A DNA stretch of 64,000 nucleotides from Arenicellales bacterium (lineage in GTDB: Bacteria; Pseudomonadota; Gammaproteobacteria; BMS3Bbin11), in the NCBI GenBank assembly GCA_029287915.1, contig JARFQE010000023.1, forward strand, positions 16,537-80,536, in the 5' to 3' direction. The position numbers and the translations under genes were made by a program. Positions 32,333 through 43,310 of this stretch are shown piece by piece. A model generated the notes under the pieces. The model made no database searches. It was not told the DNA's origin and was given only the letters and a program-made list of their open reading frames with translations. Position 1 is the first letter of the stretch. Each line of letters starts with the position of its first letter.

Positions 32333-32348
32333 TTGACCGGCCGGTCAA
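32333..32348. promoter_or_regulatory. Perfect TetR-type operator upstream of tetR
   Basis: TTGACCGGCCGGTCAA, 16-bp perfect palindrome. Confidence 0.8.
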
Positions 32349-32440
32349 ATGCAAGTTTAGTTTATATATGTCTGTACCAGAGGCTGCAGTAAAGGATAAT
32401 TTGCTGCAACTAGCAGTGCGGAAACAAATTCTTTAATTGA

Positions 32441-33265
<825 letters not shown>

Positions 33266-33350
33266 TCAAGCAGCCTGACAAATTGTGTTTTGACCTTTTC
33301 AAGTGTTGGTTGGCAGCCTGTCCAATTATTAGCACAGCACAAAATAAAGC

Positions 33351-35354
33351 TCAATCATCTTTATGGTCGTGCTTATTTTCTTCAGCAAACTGCTGTAATG
33401 ACTGCTGCACCAGAGCATTGAAACTGCCTGCCGGGAATTCATGCCGGTCATCTTCCTGACCAGCTTTCATACCTGTATATAGCTCGATGACGTCATCCAG
33501 TGTGGTTACCGCATGGATGGAAAAGAGACCATCATTAACCGCATTGATAACATCATCATCCAGCATCAAATCTCTCAGATTTGTTTTTGGAATGACAACA
33601 CCGGCATCTACTACCCTGCCATGCAATTGACAAAGATGGTAGAAACCTTCAATTTTTTTATTGATGTCACCGACACAAAGGATCTGTCCACGCTGATCTA
33701 TTGATCCAGTTAGTGCAAGATTCTGTGCCAGTGGTATTTCAGCAACCGCGGACAATATAGCCATTATTTCAGCTGCTGAGGCACTGTCACCATCCACATA
33801 TGCATATGATTGTTCAAATACCAGTGAAGCGATCAGTGACAATGGAGTATGGCGGCTATAGCGGGAAGCCAGCAGACTGGTAAGAATCAACACGCCCTTG
33901 CTATGAATTGAACCGCCAAGATTCACCTCGCGTTCAATATCAACAACAGCGCCATCACCTGGTCGAACTGCTGCGGTAATCCGTGCAGGCTCAAGATATG
34001 ACTGTAAACCTGAGCCAACCATGGTGAGGCCATTGATCTGTCCAATAACCTTTCCCGACAGTTCAACTTGTGTTTCACCGTTTAATATTGCCTGCATGGC
34101 CTCGTGCCGGTCTGCCATAACCCGTTGCCTGCTCTGCTGAATAACTGCTTTAATGTGTTTATCGGTTACAATTTCCTTTGCAGCCGAATTGGCCAGTAAA
34201 CTGGCTTCCCGCAGCATTCTCGAAATCATTGATCGAGAAAGCGTCAGACGATGCTGCGTACCAGTGAATTTAGCCGCCACATCGATCATCGCAGCCATTG
34301 CCTGCTTGTTTAATGGCAGACAGTGGTATTGCCTGACCAGGTCCGAAATAATTCCTGCCACAGCATTAGTGTTCTCATCATTTCTCTCGATGTCAGATTC
34401 AAATTCAGCAATGACAGGAAACAGCTGATCGAGATCTGATTCAAGGGCCTGCAGCTGGTCGAAGGTATCGGGGTCACAAAGCAGCACCACCCGGCAAAGT
34501 AGCCGGATATTTCCATTTAGTGGTTGTCCGCCACAGGCCTGCGATGATGGTGTAGATGGAATCGCATGGAGTGGAATCAGTCCGCTTTTCAGAATGTCAC
34601 GAAAAAGATTCCAATGAAGCGGATCCTCTATCAATCGCCGACCCTCAACAATCAGAAAACCATTACTGGCCTGAATCAGCGTCCCTGCATTTATTACGCT
34701 ACGACCAGTGTCTGGTTCCACACTCTGTACCCCGAGCAAGGAAGGGGCATCGGTAAATGGCTCCCATAGAATCGGCATACCTTGCTGAGAACCCGCGTGC
34801 AGAAATAACGGAATCATCCGCTGTAATTCCCGGTATTCAAACTCGGTGTTTTCACCTGCCATTAACAAGAGACTAAAATTATCCAGCCAATTTATATACT
34901 CTGTTAACAGTGTTATATCTGAAAAACCATCGGTCAGTTCCTGTAGCATCTGTGTGTGCTGTTCTGGATCATGATTAATTGTCGCCATTACCACTTGTTG
35001 ACAGACATTAATCAGGGACCTTGCATGACCGGGCTGGAGTTGTATCTCCTCGTATAGACCTGGCCTGTTGCGCACAGGAAGCAGGACACGATCCTGATCC
35101 ATCGTTGTGGCTGAGGAAGATGCCACACTGTTTAGAACTGAATCGAGACAAGCCTGTCGATTTGTCCCTTCCCTGCCAACTACAATAACATGGTAACCAG
35201 AACCTGGCATGGCTAGCGCTGTACGCAATGCTGCAACAGCACGTTTCTGGCCAGTACAGGGTTTGGCCGGTGCAAACTGATCACTGCTGTTGAAACCGAA
35301 TAAACTGTCATCGGTTGTCAGACGAAGCTGGCTTTGTGTAAGTGTTTCAATCAT
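33351..35354 (-). CDS. Lon-like (YcbZ/LonB type, S16 peptidase) ATPase-protease
   Basis: C-terminal Lon protease YVDGDSASAAEIMAILSAVAEIPLAQNLALTGSIDQRGQILCVGDINKKIEGF with the Ser/Lys dyad. Confidence 0.85.
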   Translation of the reverse strand: MIETLTQSQLRLTTDDSLFGFNSSDQFAPAKPCTGQKRAVAALRTALAMPGSGYHVIVVGREGTNRQACLDSVLNSVASSSATTMDQDRVLLPVRNRPGLYEEIQLQPGHARSLINVCQQVVMATINHDPEQHTQMLQELTDGFSDITLLTEYINWLDNFSLLLMAGENTEFEYRELQRMIPLFLHAGSQQGMPILWEPFTDAPSLLGVQSVEPDTGRSVINAGTLIQASNGFLIVEGRRLIEDPLHWNLFRDILKSGLIPLHAIPSTPSSQACGGQPLNGNIRLLCRVVLLCDPDTFDQLQALESDLDQLFPVIAEFESDIERNDENTNAVAGIISDLVRQYHCLPLNKQAMAAMIDVAAKFTGTQHRLTLSRSMISRMLREASLLANSAAKEIVTDKHIKAVIQQSRQRVMADRHEAMQAILNGETQVELSGKVIGQINGLTMVGSGLQSYLEPARITAAVRPGDGAVVDIEREVNLGGSIHSKGVLILTSLLASRYSRHTPLSLIASLVFEQSYAYVDGDSASAAEIMAILSAVAEIPLAQNLALTGSIDQRGQILCVGDINKKIEGFYHLCQLHGRVVDAGVVIPKTNLRDLMLDDDVINAVNDGLFSIHAVTTLDDVIELYTGMKAGQEDDRHEFPAGSFNALVQQSLQQFAEENKHDHKDD

Positions 35355-35364
35355 TATAACTATC

Positions 35365-37284
35365 TCAATTCATTTCCAGGAACGTAGAAACCTCATTAAA
35401 ATCTCGGGTACGCTTCATTGGAGGAAGGCTCCTGGTAAAGATTTTGCCATAGGATTTGCTTACCAGTCGGACATCGCAAAGGACAAAAACCCCTCGATCA
35501 TCAACAGACCGAATCAGTCGACCAGCACCCTGTCGTAATGCAACAACTGCCTGTGGTAACTGCAGAGTCATAAACGGATTAAGCCCGGCACCTCGCACTG
35601 CTCGGCTACGGGCCTGCAGCACCGGGTCATCCGGTGCAGCGAATGGTAATTTATCAATAATCACTAGAGACAGGGCATCACCTTTAACATCAACTCCCTC
35701 CCAGAAACTACCTGTGCCAAGCAAGACAGCATCGCCAGTACTTCGAAAAAGCTGTAGCAGCTCATGACGGGGTGCTTCACCCTGTACCAGTAGAGGGTAA
35801 TCCAGCCTGTCCTTAAGCAGGCTTGCAGCTTCATTCAGGGCCCGAAAACTGGTGAATAGCAGAAAAGCTCTGCCACGGGAGATCTTAATGAGCTCTTCTG
35901 CCAGTTCAACAATTTTTGTGGTATGAGACTGATCATTGGGTTCGGGTAAATCCTGTGGCAGATAAAATAACGCCTGTTCTGCATAATTGAACGGACCAGC
36001 CCAGACATCAGTACTCGCATTTTCAAGCCCGAGTTGCTGCTGATAGTGGGCAAAACTTCCTGAAACTGCCAGTGTGGCAGAGGTAAAAATAATCGACCGA
36101 TCCTGCTCGCAGACCAGTTCTCTGAATTTGTCAGCAATATTCAATGGCGTGTTATGAAAACGAAAGCCCGTCTTGCTAGTTTCATACCAGAGGATAAACT
36201 CCTCGTTGTTATGACGCTCCATTGAAGCCAGCCTGTCGACTATCACCTGAGTGCGTTGATAACAGTTTTCCAGTAGATCACCCTTTGCTGCAGCGAGCTC
36301 CAGTATTTCAAGAGTCTGCAGCAAGCCCTGCTTTAAGGCCTGCAGTGCATTATTGAAACCGGGTCTTTCTTCGAGTTGCGACCAGCTGCCTTTACTGACA
36401 GATGTGCCCATTGCAAGTCGGCATTCTTTTGCCAGTTTTTCCAGCTCATCGATACGATTCTCTATGCCGCTAACACCACTCTTTTCCGCTATATCTGCCA
36501 GTCTTGTATCGCGACACAGATCCAGCATCTGCCGAAGACTGACACCAGTACTGAAATACATACTGGCGGTATCCGGAATCTGGTGTGCTTCATCAAAAAT
36601 CACCACATCTACATTAGGTAGCAACTGTCCAAAGCCTCCTTCTTTCAGTGCCAGATCAGCAAGAAATAGATGATGATTAACGACCAGGATATCTGCATCC
36701 ATAGCATCCTTCCGAGCACTATTGACAAAACAATCATCATAATGCTCGCATTTGCTACCAATGCAGTTATCGACGGTAGAAGTCACATCAGACCAGACCC
36801 GGGAGTTTTCCGGAACGCCGCTAACTTCAGCGATATCACCATGTAGTGTCGTCAATGACCATTTACTGATAACAGCCAGATCTACCAAAGGAAAGGATCG
36901 ATAGCCGGACTGGTCATTTTCCGCCTGTTCAAGGCGCTGTCGGCATAGATAATTTGAACGACCTTTTAACAGAGCCATCGTGGCAGGAATTTCCAGCGCA
37001 CGCCTGACCAGTGGCAGGTCGTGTTTATAAAGCTGGTCCTGTAGATGACGGGTACCTGTAGAAACCAGCACTTTTTTCCCTGATAACATCGCCGGTATAA
37101 GATAGGCCAGGGTTTTACCGGTACCTGTACCTGATTCAGCAATTAGAATTTCTTTATCTGATATCGCCTGTTCGATACGTGCTGCCATTTGCAGCTGCGA
37201 TTCGCGCACGCGATAGTTATCCAGCAGACTGGCGAAGGGACCGTCTTCTCCAAGCAAAGAGGTTGCGTCTGTAAGAATGGTCAA
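35365..37284 (-). CDS. DinG/YoaA-family ATP-dependent helicase
   Basis: AESGTGTGKTLAYLIPA, Cys cluster CIGSKCEHYDDCF, VIFDEAHQIPD, QGAGRLIRS. Confidence 0.93.
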   Translation of the reverse strand: MTILTDATSLLGEDGPFASLLDNYRVRESQLQMAARIEQAISDKEILIAESGTGTGKTLAYLIPAMLSGKKVLVSTGTRHLQDQLYKHDLPLVRRALEIPATMALLKGRSNYLCRQRLEQAENDQSGYRSFPLVDLAVISKWSLTTLHGDIAEVSGVPENSRVWSDVTSTVDNCIGSKCEHYDDCFVNSARKDAMDADILVVNHHLFLADLALKEGGFGQLLPNVDVVIFDEAHQIPDTASMYFSTGVSLRQMLDLCRDTRLADIAEKSGVSGIENRIDELEKLAKECRLAMGTSVSKGSWSQLEERPGFNNALQALKQGLLQTLEILELAAAKGDLLENCYQRTQVIVDRLASMERHNNEEFILWYETSKTGFRFHNTPLNIADKFRELVCEQDRSIIFTSATLAVSGSFAHYQQQLGLENASTDVWAGPFNYAEQALFYLPQDLPEPNDQSHTTKIVELAEELIKISRGRAFLLFTSFRALNEAASLLKDRLDYPLLVQGEAPRHELLQLFRSTGDAVLLGTGSFWEGVDVKGDALSLVIIDKLPFAAPDDPVLQARSRAVRGAGLNPFMTLQLPQAVVALRQGAGRLIRSVDDRGVFVLCDVRLVSKSYGKIFTRSLPPMKRTRDFNEVSTFLEMN

Positions 37285-37294
37285 GTGTTGTGGT

Positions 37295-38179
37295 CTACTT
37301 ATTCTCCTGCATACACTGGGCTAGTGCATTTTCCCAGGCAGGAAGACGTATACCAAAAGTGTTGAACAACTTGTTATTTGATAGCACTGAATAGGCCGGT
37401 CGTTTAGCAGCAGTAGGATATTCCGCAGTCGTGATTGGAACCACCCTGGTGTCAGAAAATTCAGAAGCAGCAATTATGGCTTTGGCAAAGTCGTACCAGC
37501 TGGCCTCGCCCGCACAGGTCATATGATAGACACCACGGACCGCCGCTGAAAACTCACCGTTTAGCATGAAGTATTGCACCAGCTTCAATGTGGCATCAGA
37601 CAAGGCCGTTGTACTTGTTGGTGCGCCGACCTGATCATCAACTATCGTTAATTCATCTCGCTCTGCAGCGAGTCGCAGCATTGTGCTCAGAAAATTTTGT
37701 CCATGCATGGAGTAAACCCAGCTGGTACGAAGAATCAGTGAGTTTTCACAATGATCCAGTACAACCTTTTCACCATTGAGTTTTGTCAGCCCATAAACCG
37801 ATTCAGGGCTGGTGAGACTCTCTTCGGTGTATGGATGCCTGGCCGTCCCATTAAAGACATAATCTGTAGAATAATGAATCATTCCAGCATTTATTTCTGT
37901 TGCTGCTTTTGCCATCACTTCAGGAGCCGCGCTATTCACCATCGCTGCCAGCTCAGCATCAGACTCTGCCTTGTCAACTGCAGTATAGGCCGCCGCATTG
38001 ATAATCAGATCAGGCCTCTCATGTTTTATAACATCATGCAGACGATCAAAATGGGTCAGGTCCAGGTCCTTGATACCATATGCAGATAGTTCAACATTAT
38101 CAGACAGATTTTCACTTACCAGCGTTTTAGTTAAATCAGTCCCTAACTGACCATCACGCCCAAACAGCAGAATTTTCAT
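37295..38179 (-). CDS. rfbD: dTDP-4-dehydrorhamnose reductase
   Basis: MKILLFGRDGQLGTDL, YSTDYVFNGTARHPYTEE. Confidence 0.94.
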   Translation of the reverse strand: MKILLFGRDGQLGTDLTKTLVSENLSDNVELSAYGIKDLDLTHFDRLHDVIKHERPDLIINAAAYTAVDKAESDAELAAMVNSAAPEVMAKAATEINAGMIHYSTDYVFNGTARHPYTEESLTSPESVYGLTKLNGEKVVLDHCENSLILRTSWVYSMHGQNFLSTMLRLAAERDELTIVDDQVGAPTSTTALSDATLKLVQYFMLNGEFSAAVRGVYHMTCAGEASWYDFAKAIIAASEFSDTRVVPITTAEYPTAAKRPAYSVLSNNKLFNTFGIRLPAWENALAQCMQENK

Positions 38180-38211
38180 TTTGTTATATTCTTCATTTTA
38201 TGAGGCTTTGA

Positions 38212-38754
38212 TTAGCTACTTGTTAGGACAACATTTTTCAACAGCGGGGCGTTTCGGTCTTTTTCCGAAACCAATGGATCACTAATAGGCCAGTCAATAC
38301 CGATATCCGGGTCATCCCAACGAATACCACTATCTTCCGCAGGAATGTACAGTGCAGTGCATTTATAGGTCACATCAACAGTATCACTCAGCACACAAAA
38401 ACCATGTGCATATCCTGGCGGTATGTAGAGCTGATGCTTATTGTCTTCATTTAGTATCACACCATACCATTGCCCAAAGGTAGGTGATTCAGGCCGAATA
38501 TCCACCGCCACATCAAATATCTCGCCCGTCACCACACGCACCAGTTTACCCTGCCAGGTCGGGAACTGATAATGCAAACCACGAAGTACACCAGCCGTTG
38601 AACGAGAATGGTTATCCTGAACAAAATTTACCGGCAGACCATTTTGTTCAAAAACATCCGCATTAAAAGTCTCGAGAAAAAAGCCCCTGTCATCTTCAAA
38701 AATGCGTGGGACAATCAACCTAACACCCTTCAGGTGAGTATCATGAACTTCCAA
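38212..38754 (-). CDS. rfbC: dTDP-4-dehydrorhamnose 3,5-epimerase
   Basis: FEDDRGFFLETFNADVF, VQDNHSRSTAGVLRGLHYQ, IPPGYAHGFCVLSD. Confidence 0.97.
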   Translation of the reverse strand: MEVHDTHLKGVRLIVPRIFEDDRGFFLETFNADVFEQNGLPVNFVQDNHSRSTAGVLRGLHYQFPTWQGKLVRVVTGEIFDVAVDIRPESPTFGQWYGVILNEDNKHQLYIPPGYAHGFCVLSDTVDVTYKCTALYIPAEDSGIRWDDPDIGIDWPISDPLVSEKDRNAPLLKNVVLTSS

Positions 38755-38878
38755 TGAATTCTCCTCGAATTATTCCAGAAAGTAATCACGAACCGATTCG
38801 AAATCAGCTATCTTTCTTAATCAATGAAGTATACCAGCTGCAACGAAGGAGTCTCTAGCTTTGAATTGCTGTTGCCTG

Positions 38879-39670
38879 TCAATCGATCAAGCCGGTTTCT
38901 GGTGAGGAAGCAGATGCATAGGCCTTTTTGGGCATCCGCCCGGCAAGCCAGGCTTCCCGGCCGGCTCGGACCGCCTTATTCATTGCCGCTGCCATCAACA
39001 CAGGTTTGCCAGCTGCAGCAATCGCGGTATTCATCAGTACACCATCGACACCTAGCTCCATTGCTACAGCCGCATCGCTGGCAGTGCCTACTCCTGCATC
39101 GACCAGAATGGGAACTGTCGCTTCCTCGACTATAAAGCGGATATTATGTGGATTGCGAACGCCCAGACCAGAACCAATAGGAGCAGCCAGAGGCATAACA
39201 GCGACACATCCCATTTCAGCCAGTCGTTTGGCCAGGATTGGATCATCATTCATATAGACCATGACCTTAAAACCATCTTTGATCAGAGTCTCTGCAGCTT
39301 CCATTGTTGCCGGCATATCTGGGTAGAGTGTTTTCTCGTCACCCAGCACTTCCAGCTTACACAGTTGATGGCCATCCAGTAGCTCGCGGGCAAGCATACA
39401 CGTTCTGACGGCATCTTTTGCGGTATAACAGCCTGCTGTATTGGGCAGGATAGTATATTTATCGGGAGGTAATACATCGAGAATATTTGGCTCACCCGGA
39501 TTCTGACCAATATTGGTACGGCGTATGGCAATAGTGATAATCTCTGCACCACTGGCCTGTATCGCAGCGCGAGTCTCATCCATATCTTTATATTTGCCGG
39601 TCCCAACCAGAAGCCGGGATCCATATTCAATTCCTGCGATAATCAGCGGATCATTACTGCTTTCTGTCAC
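38879..39670 (-). CDS. thiG: Thiazole synthase
   Basis: [39 protein letters not shown]. Confidence 0.96.
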   Translation of the reverse strand: MTESSNDPLIIAGIEYGSRLLVGTGKYKDMDETRAAIQASGAEIITIAIRRTNIGQNPGEPNILDVLPPDKYTILPNTAGCYTAKDAVRTCMLARELLDGHQLCKLEVLGDEKTLYPDMPATMEAAETLIKDGFKVMVYMNDDPILAKRLAEMGCVAVMPLAAPIGSGLGVRNPHNIRFIVEEATVPILVDAGVGTASDAAVAMELGVDGVLMNTAIAAAGKPVLMAAAMNKAVRAGREAWLAGRMPKKAYASASSPETGLID

Positions 39671-39725
39671 TTATTCACCTTAATATTAATATTAGTTTTG
39701 TAAAATCTTAGCAATCTACGCATCA

Positions 39726-39929
39726 TCAGCCACCTCCGATGGCTCCGACGATTTCTATGTGGTCGCCGTCAGATATTTGCACCCTGGAATGCTGACTTGC
39801 CGGTACAATTTCCCCATTGATTTCGATTGCTATTCGTTTGCCCTGTAAATCCATATCCTGAATTAGCTCTTTGACCGTTACAGATCCGGCTAGAATTCTT
39901 GATTCACCATTAACTATAACGTCTAACAC
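39726..39929 (-). CDS. thiS: Sulfur carrier protein ThiS (probable GTG start)
   Basis: DVIVNGESRILAGSVTVKELIQDMDLQGKRIAIEINGEIVP...EIVGAIGGG (terminal GG). Confidence 0.92.
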   Translation of the reverse strand: MLDVIVNGESRILAGSVTVKELIQDMDLQGKRIAIEINGEIVPASQHSRVQISDGDHIEIVGAIGGG

Positions 39930-40097
39930 TTTGTTTCCTCTTGAATAATAATTGTTATAAGACAAAAATGGTACGCTGCCGTCAAATTAGTAGCAGCCAT
40001 ATTTTTTGATTGGGCATGGTAACATCAGAAGCTTCTCCAAAGCACCAAGAATGCAATTTTCATGTCATTTTGTTCAAAATATCAACGCCTGATTAAT

Positions 40098-40745
40098 TCA
40101 AAGCTTTTGTAGAAAGTCGTCGCAGACAGATCGCAATTCAATCAACTTACCATGGAAAAAATGACTGCATCCGTTAATGATTTCCAGCTGAGGTGGTTTC
40201 TTTAAAGTACGCACCCAGTTGACAACCGAGTTTATATCTACGACTTCATCTTCATCACCCTGAATCAATAACCAGGGGCAATCAATTGATTGCAGACTGG
40301 CAAAATCAAACATTCTTACCGGTGGCGCAATTGTGATCAATGCGGCGGGTTGAAACTTTGCTGCCGCTCGAAGGGCAACGTAAGAGCCAAATGAAAATCC
40401 AGCCAGCACTACTGGTAAATCCGCTTGCTGCTCGCATAACCAGTCGACAACAGCCAATGTATCATCGACCTCACCAATTCCTTCGTCATAGTTGCCATCA
40501 CTAACGCCAACACCTCTAAAGTTAAAACGAACAGCTGTCTGATCATTCGCTGCAAGTGATTTAGCCAGAGTATGAACCACCTTATTCTGCATGGTTCCGC
40601 CATACAGCGGATGAGGATGGCAGATAACTGCATTGCCCCGTGGTTCACCGGATGCGGCACAATCAACCTTTCCTTCAAGCATGCCGGACGGCCCGGGTAT
40701 GCTGACCGGGAATGAAGAAAGTCCTTCAAGGCAGCGATGAAACAT
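40098..40745 (-). CDS. Alpha/beta hydrolase
   Basis: VICHPHPLYGGTMQNKVVHTLAKSL, VLAGFSFGSYVALRAA, GDEDEVVD. Confidence 0.9.
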   Translation of the reverse strand: MFHRCLEGLSSFPVSIPGPSGMLEGKVDCAASGEPRGNAVICHPHPLYGGTMQNKVVHTLAKSLAANDQTAVRFNFRGVGVSDGNYDEGIGEVDDTLAVVDWLCEQQADLPVVLAGFSFGSYVALRAAAKFQPAALITIAPPVRMFDFASLQSIDCPWLLIQGDEDEVVDINSVVNWVRTLKKPPQLEIINGCSHFFHGKLIELRSVCDDFLQKL

Positions 40746-40782
40746 TTGTGCTAGGTATTAGCTAAATGGTAAAAATAAAGGA

Positions 40783-42168
40783 TTATTTCAATCCACCCAA
40801 TGTGAGATTGTAGGGATCAAGAAGACGATCAATCTCTGCTTCTTCCAGATCCGTCATTTCCAGTGCAACCTCTTTAACTGCACGATTCTCCGCATAGGCC
40901 CGTTTGGCAATTTTGGCACCAAGTTCATAACCAATAACAGGATTCAGGGCCGTTACTAATATTGGATTTCGCTGTAATGACTGACTAAGAACCGATTCAT
41001 TGACGATGAAACCATCTATTGCCTTTTTCGCCAGCACATCACAGGCATTTGATAATAAGTTAATACTTGATATCAGGTTGTAGGCCAGTACCGGCAGCAT
41101 TACATTGAGCTGGAAATTTCCTGATTGACCAGCGACCGTGATTGCTGTGTCATTACCCATTACCTGGACACAAACCATTGCTATCGCCTCCGGGATAACT
41201 GGATTTATCTTACCAGGCATAATGCTGCTACCCGGCTGCAATGCTGGCAGGCTAATCTCAGCCAGTCCTGCCAGCGGACCGGAGTTCATCCATCGCAAAT
41301 CATTGGCAATCTTCATCAGGGCAACAGCAAGCGTCTTTAATTGACCACTGAGGGCAACTGCATCGTCCTGGCAGGACAGACCCGAGAAGAAATTGTCGCG
41401 CGCTTTAAAAGCAAGACCGGTCGATGACTGCAAAGCTTTGGCACATTGTTCGCCAAAACCCTGCGGTGTATTTATGCCGGTCCCTACAGCAGTTCCACCC
41501 AATGGCAGATCCAGAAGTGCACCGGCTGCATGCAATATCTGACATTTTGCTCGATGAATCTGATCATGCCAGCCACTAATCTCCTGCCCCATTGTGACAG
41601 GCATGGCATCCATGAGATGTGTACGGCCTGTTTTTACCATATGGTCGAGTTCATTTATCCTGCCTTGCAAACTTGCTTCCAGTGTATCGATAGCAGGCAA
41701 CAGAGTGTCATGCACGAGTAACGAAGCAGCAACATGGATTGCAGCCGGAAAGACATCATTTGAACTCTGACCCATATTGACATGATCATTGGGATGAACC
41801 TGCATTCCTGATACATGTGTTGCCAGTGTTGCAATCACTTCGTTGGCATTCATATTTGTACTGGTACCCGATCCGGTCTGGAAAATATCGATCGGGAACT
41901 GCTTATCATGTTTACCGGACGCAACCTCCGCTGAAGCCAGAGTAATCGCACGTGAGCGGGCTTCATTGAGCAGGCCAAGGTGATGATTACTGACTGCGCA
42001 GGCCTCCTTGATGAGCCCCAGCGCACGGATAATTGCACGCGGCTGAGTAATCCCACTTATTGGAAAATTATCCACAGCACGCTGAGTCTGCGCACCATAG
42101 AGTGCATCTTCCGGTACCTCTACCATACCCATCGAATCTTGCTCGACACGGAATTTGTTATTTGCCAT
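40783..42168 (-). CDS. fumC: Class II fumarate hydratase
   Basis: FRVEQDSMGMVEVPEDALYGAQTQRA, GSSIMPGKINPVIPE; start trimmed to MANNKF. Confidence 0.97.
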   Translation of the reverse strand: MANNKFRVEQDSMGMVEVPEDALYGAQTQRAVDNFPISGITQPRAIIRALGLIKEACAVSNHHLGLLNEARSRAITLASAEVASGKHDKQFPIDIFQTGSGTSTNMNANEVIATLATHVSGMQVHPNDHVNMGQSSNDVFPAAIHVAASLLVHDTLLPAIDTLEASLQGRINELDHMVKTGRTHLMDAMPVTMGQEISGWHDQIHRAKCQILHAAGALLDLPLGGTAVGTGINTPQGFGEQCAKALQSSTGLAFKARDNFFSGLSCQDDAVALSGQLKTLAVALMKIANDLRWMNSGPLAGLAEISLPALQPGSSIMPGKINPVIPEAIAMVCVQVMGNDTAITVAGQSGNFQLNVMLPVLAYNLISSINLLSNACDVLAKKAIDGFIVNESVLSQSLQRNPILVTALNPVIGYELGAKIAKRAYAENRAVKEVALEMTDLEEAEIDRLLDPYNLTLGGLK

Positions 42169-42247
42169 GAAGACCTGCCTGTGAAGTCGTAGCTGTAGCT
42201 GATATGATTCGCAGCTATTATATAGTACCGCACAGCTTCTGTAGACG

Positions 42248-43117
42248 ATGAATCCTGAAACCACAGCAAGATTGCTGATCAGTTGCGATGACAAGCCCGG
42301 CATTGTTGCCACTGTGTCGAACTTTCTCTATCACCATGGCGCCAACATTACGGCTCTTGATCAGCATTCCACAGACCCTGAAAATGGAATATTTCAGATG
42401 CGCCTGGAATTCCAGACTCCGCATCTAAACACTAGCCAGGCTATACTTGAACAATCGTTCGCTGAGAACGTAGCCAGTCCCTATAATATGGACTGGCGAA
42501 TTAGCTATGCAGCACACCGCAAACGTACTGCCATACTGGTATCAAAACAGGACCATGCCTTGCTTGAACTTCTGTGGCGATGGTCACGTGGCCAACTCCC
42601 GATTGATGTCACCCGAGTAATCAGCAATCATCCGGATACCGAAGCTGCGGTAAACTCATTTGGTGTAAGCTTTCACTATGTTCCGGTAACTGCCGAGAAT
42701 AAAGCTTCAGCAGAACAGCAAATACTCGATTTACTGTCGGATGGCACAGATCTGGTTGTACTCGCTCGCTACATGCAAATCCTGTCAGCTGATTTTGTCA
42801 GCCATTTTCCACAGCAAATCATCAATATCCATCACTCCTTTCTGCCTGCCTTCATCGGTGCAGACCCCTACCGACGTGCTGCCGAACGTGGGGTAAAATT
42901 AATCGGAGCCACTGCACATTATGTAACAGAAGACCTCGACGAAGGCCCAATCATCGAACAGGATGTCAAACGCGTATCACACCGTCATGAAGTTGAGGAA
43001 CTGAAAGAATTCGGCCGCGACATCGAACGCAATGTACTGGCACGTGCTGTGCGTTGGCATGCAGAAGACAGAATCCTGCTGCACCAGAATCGTACCGTAG
43101 TGTTTGCGGAATGGTAA
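42248..43117 (+). CDS. purU: Formyltetrahydrofolate deformylase
   Basis: N-terminal ACT domain; INIHHSFLPAFIGADPYRRAAERGVKLIGATAHYVTEDLDEGPIIEQD. Confidence 0.96.
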   Translation: MNPETTARLLISCDDKPGIVATVSNFLYHHGANITALDQHSTDPENGIFQMRLEFQTPHLNTSQAILEQSFAENVASPYNMDWRISYAAHRKRTAILVSKQDHALLELLWRWSRGQLPIDVTRVISNHPDTEAAVNSFGVSFHYVPVTAENKASAEQQILDLLSDGTDLVVLARYMQILSADFVSHFPQQIINIHHSFLPAFIGADPYRRAAERGVKLIGATAHYVTEDLDEGPIIEQDVKRVSHRHEVEELKEFGRDIERNVLARAVRWHAEDRILLHQNRTVVFAEW

Positions 43118-43310
43118 TTAAATGAGAGCAGGATAAGAACATGTTTTCCTGATAGTTCGACGCGCTGTTCAATTCGTATATCTCATTTTACAAAACAAAA
43201 ATGATCACATAAGTTGCTGGCTGGATTTCAACCGACACTTCAACGACCGGTTGAGCCCACTTTATGAACAGAGCCACCTTGAATCATGTTAACTACTATG
43301 TTTTTAATGA

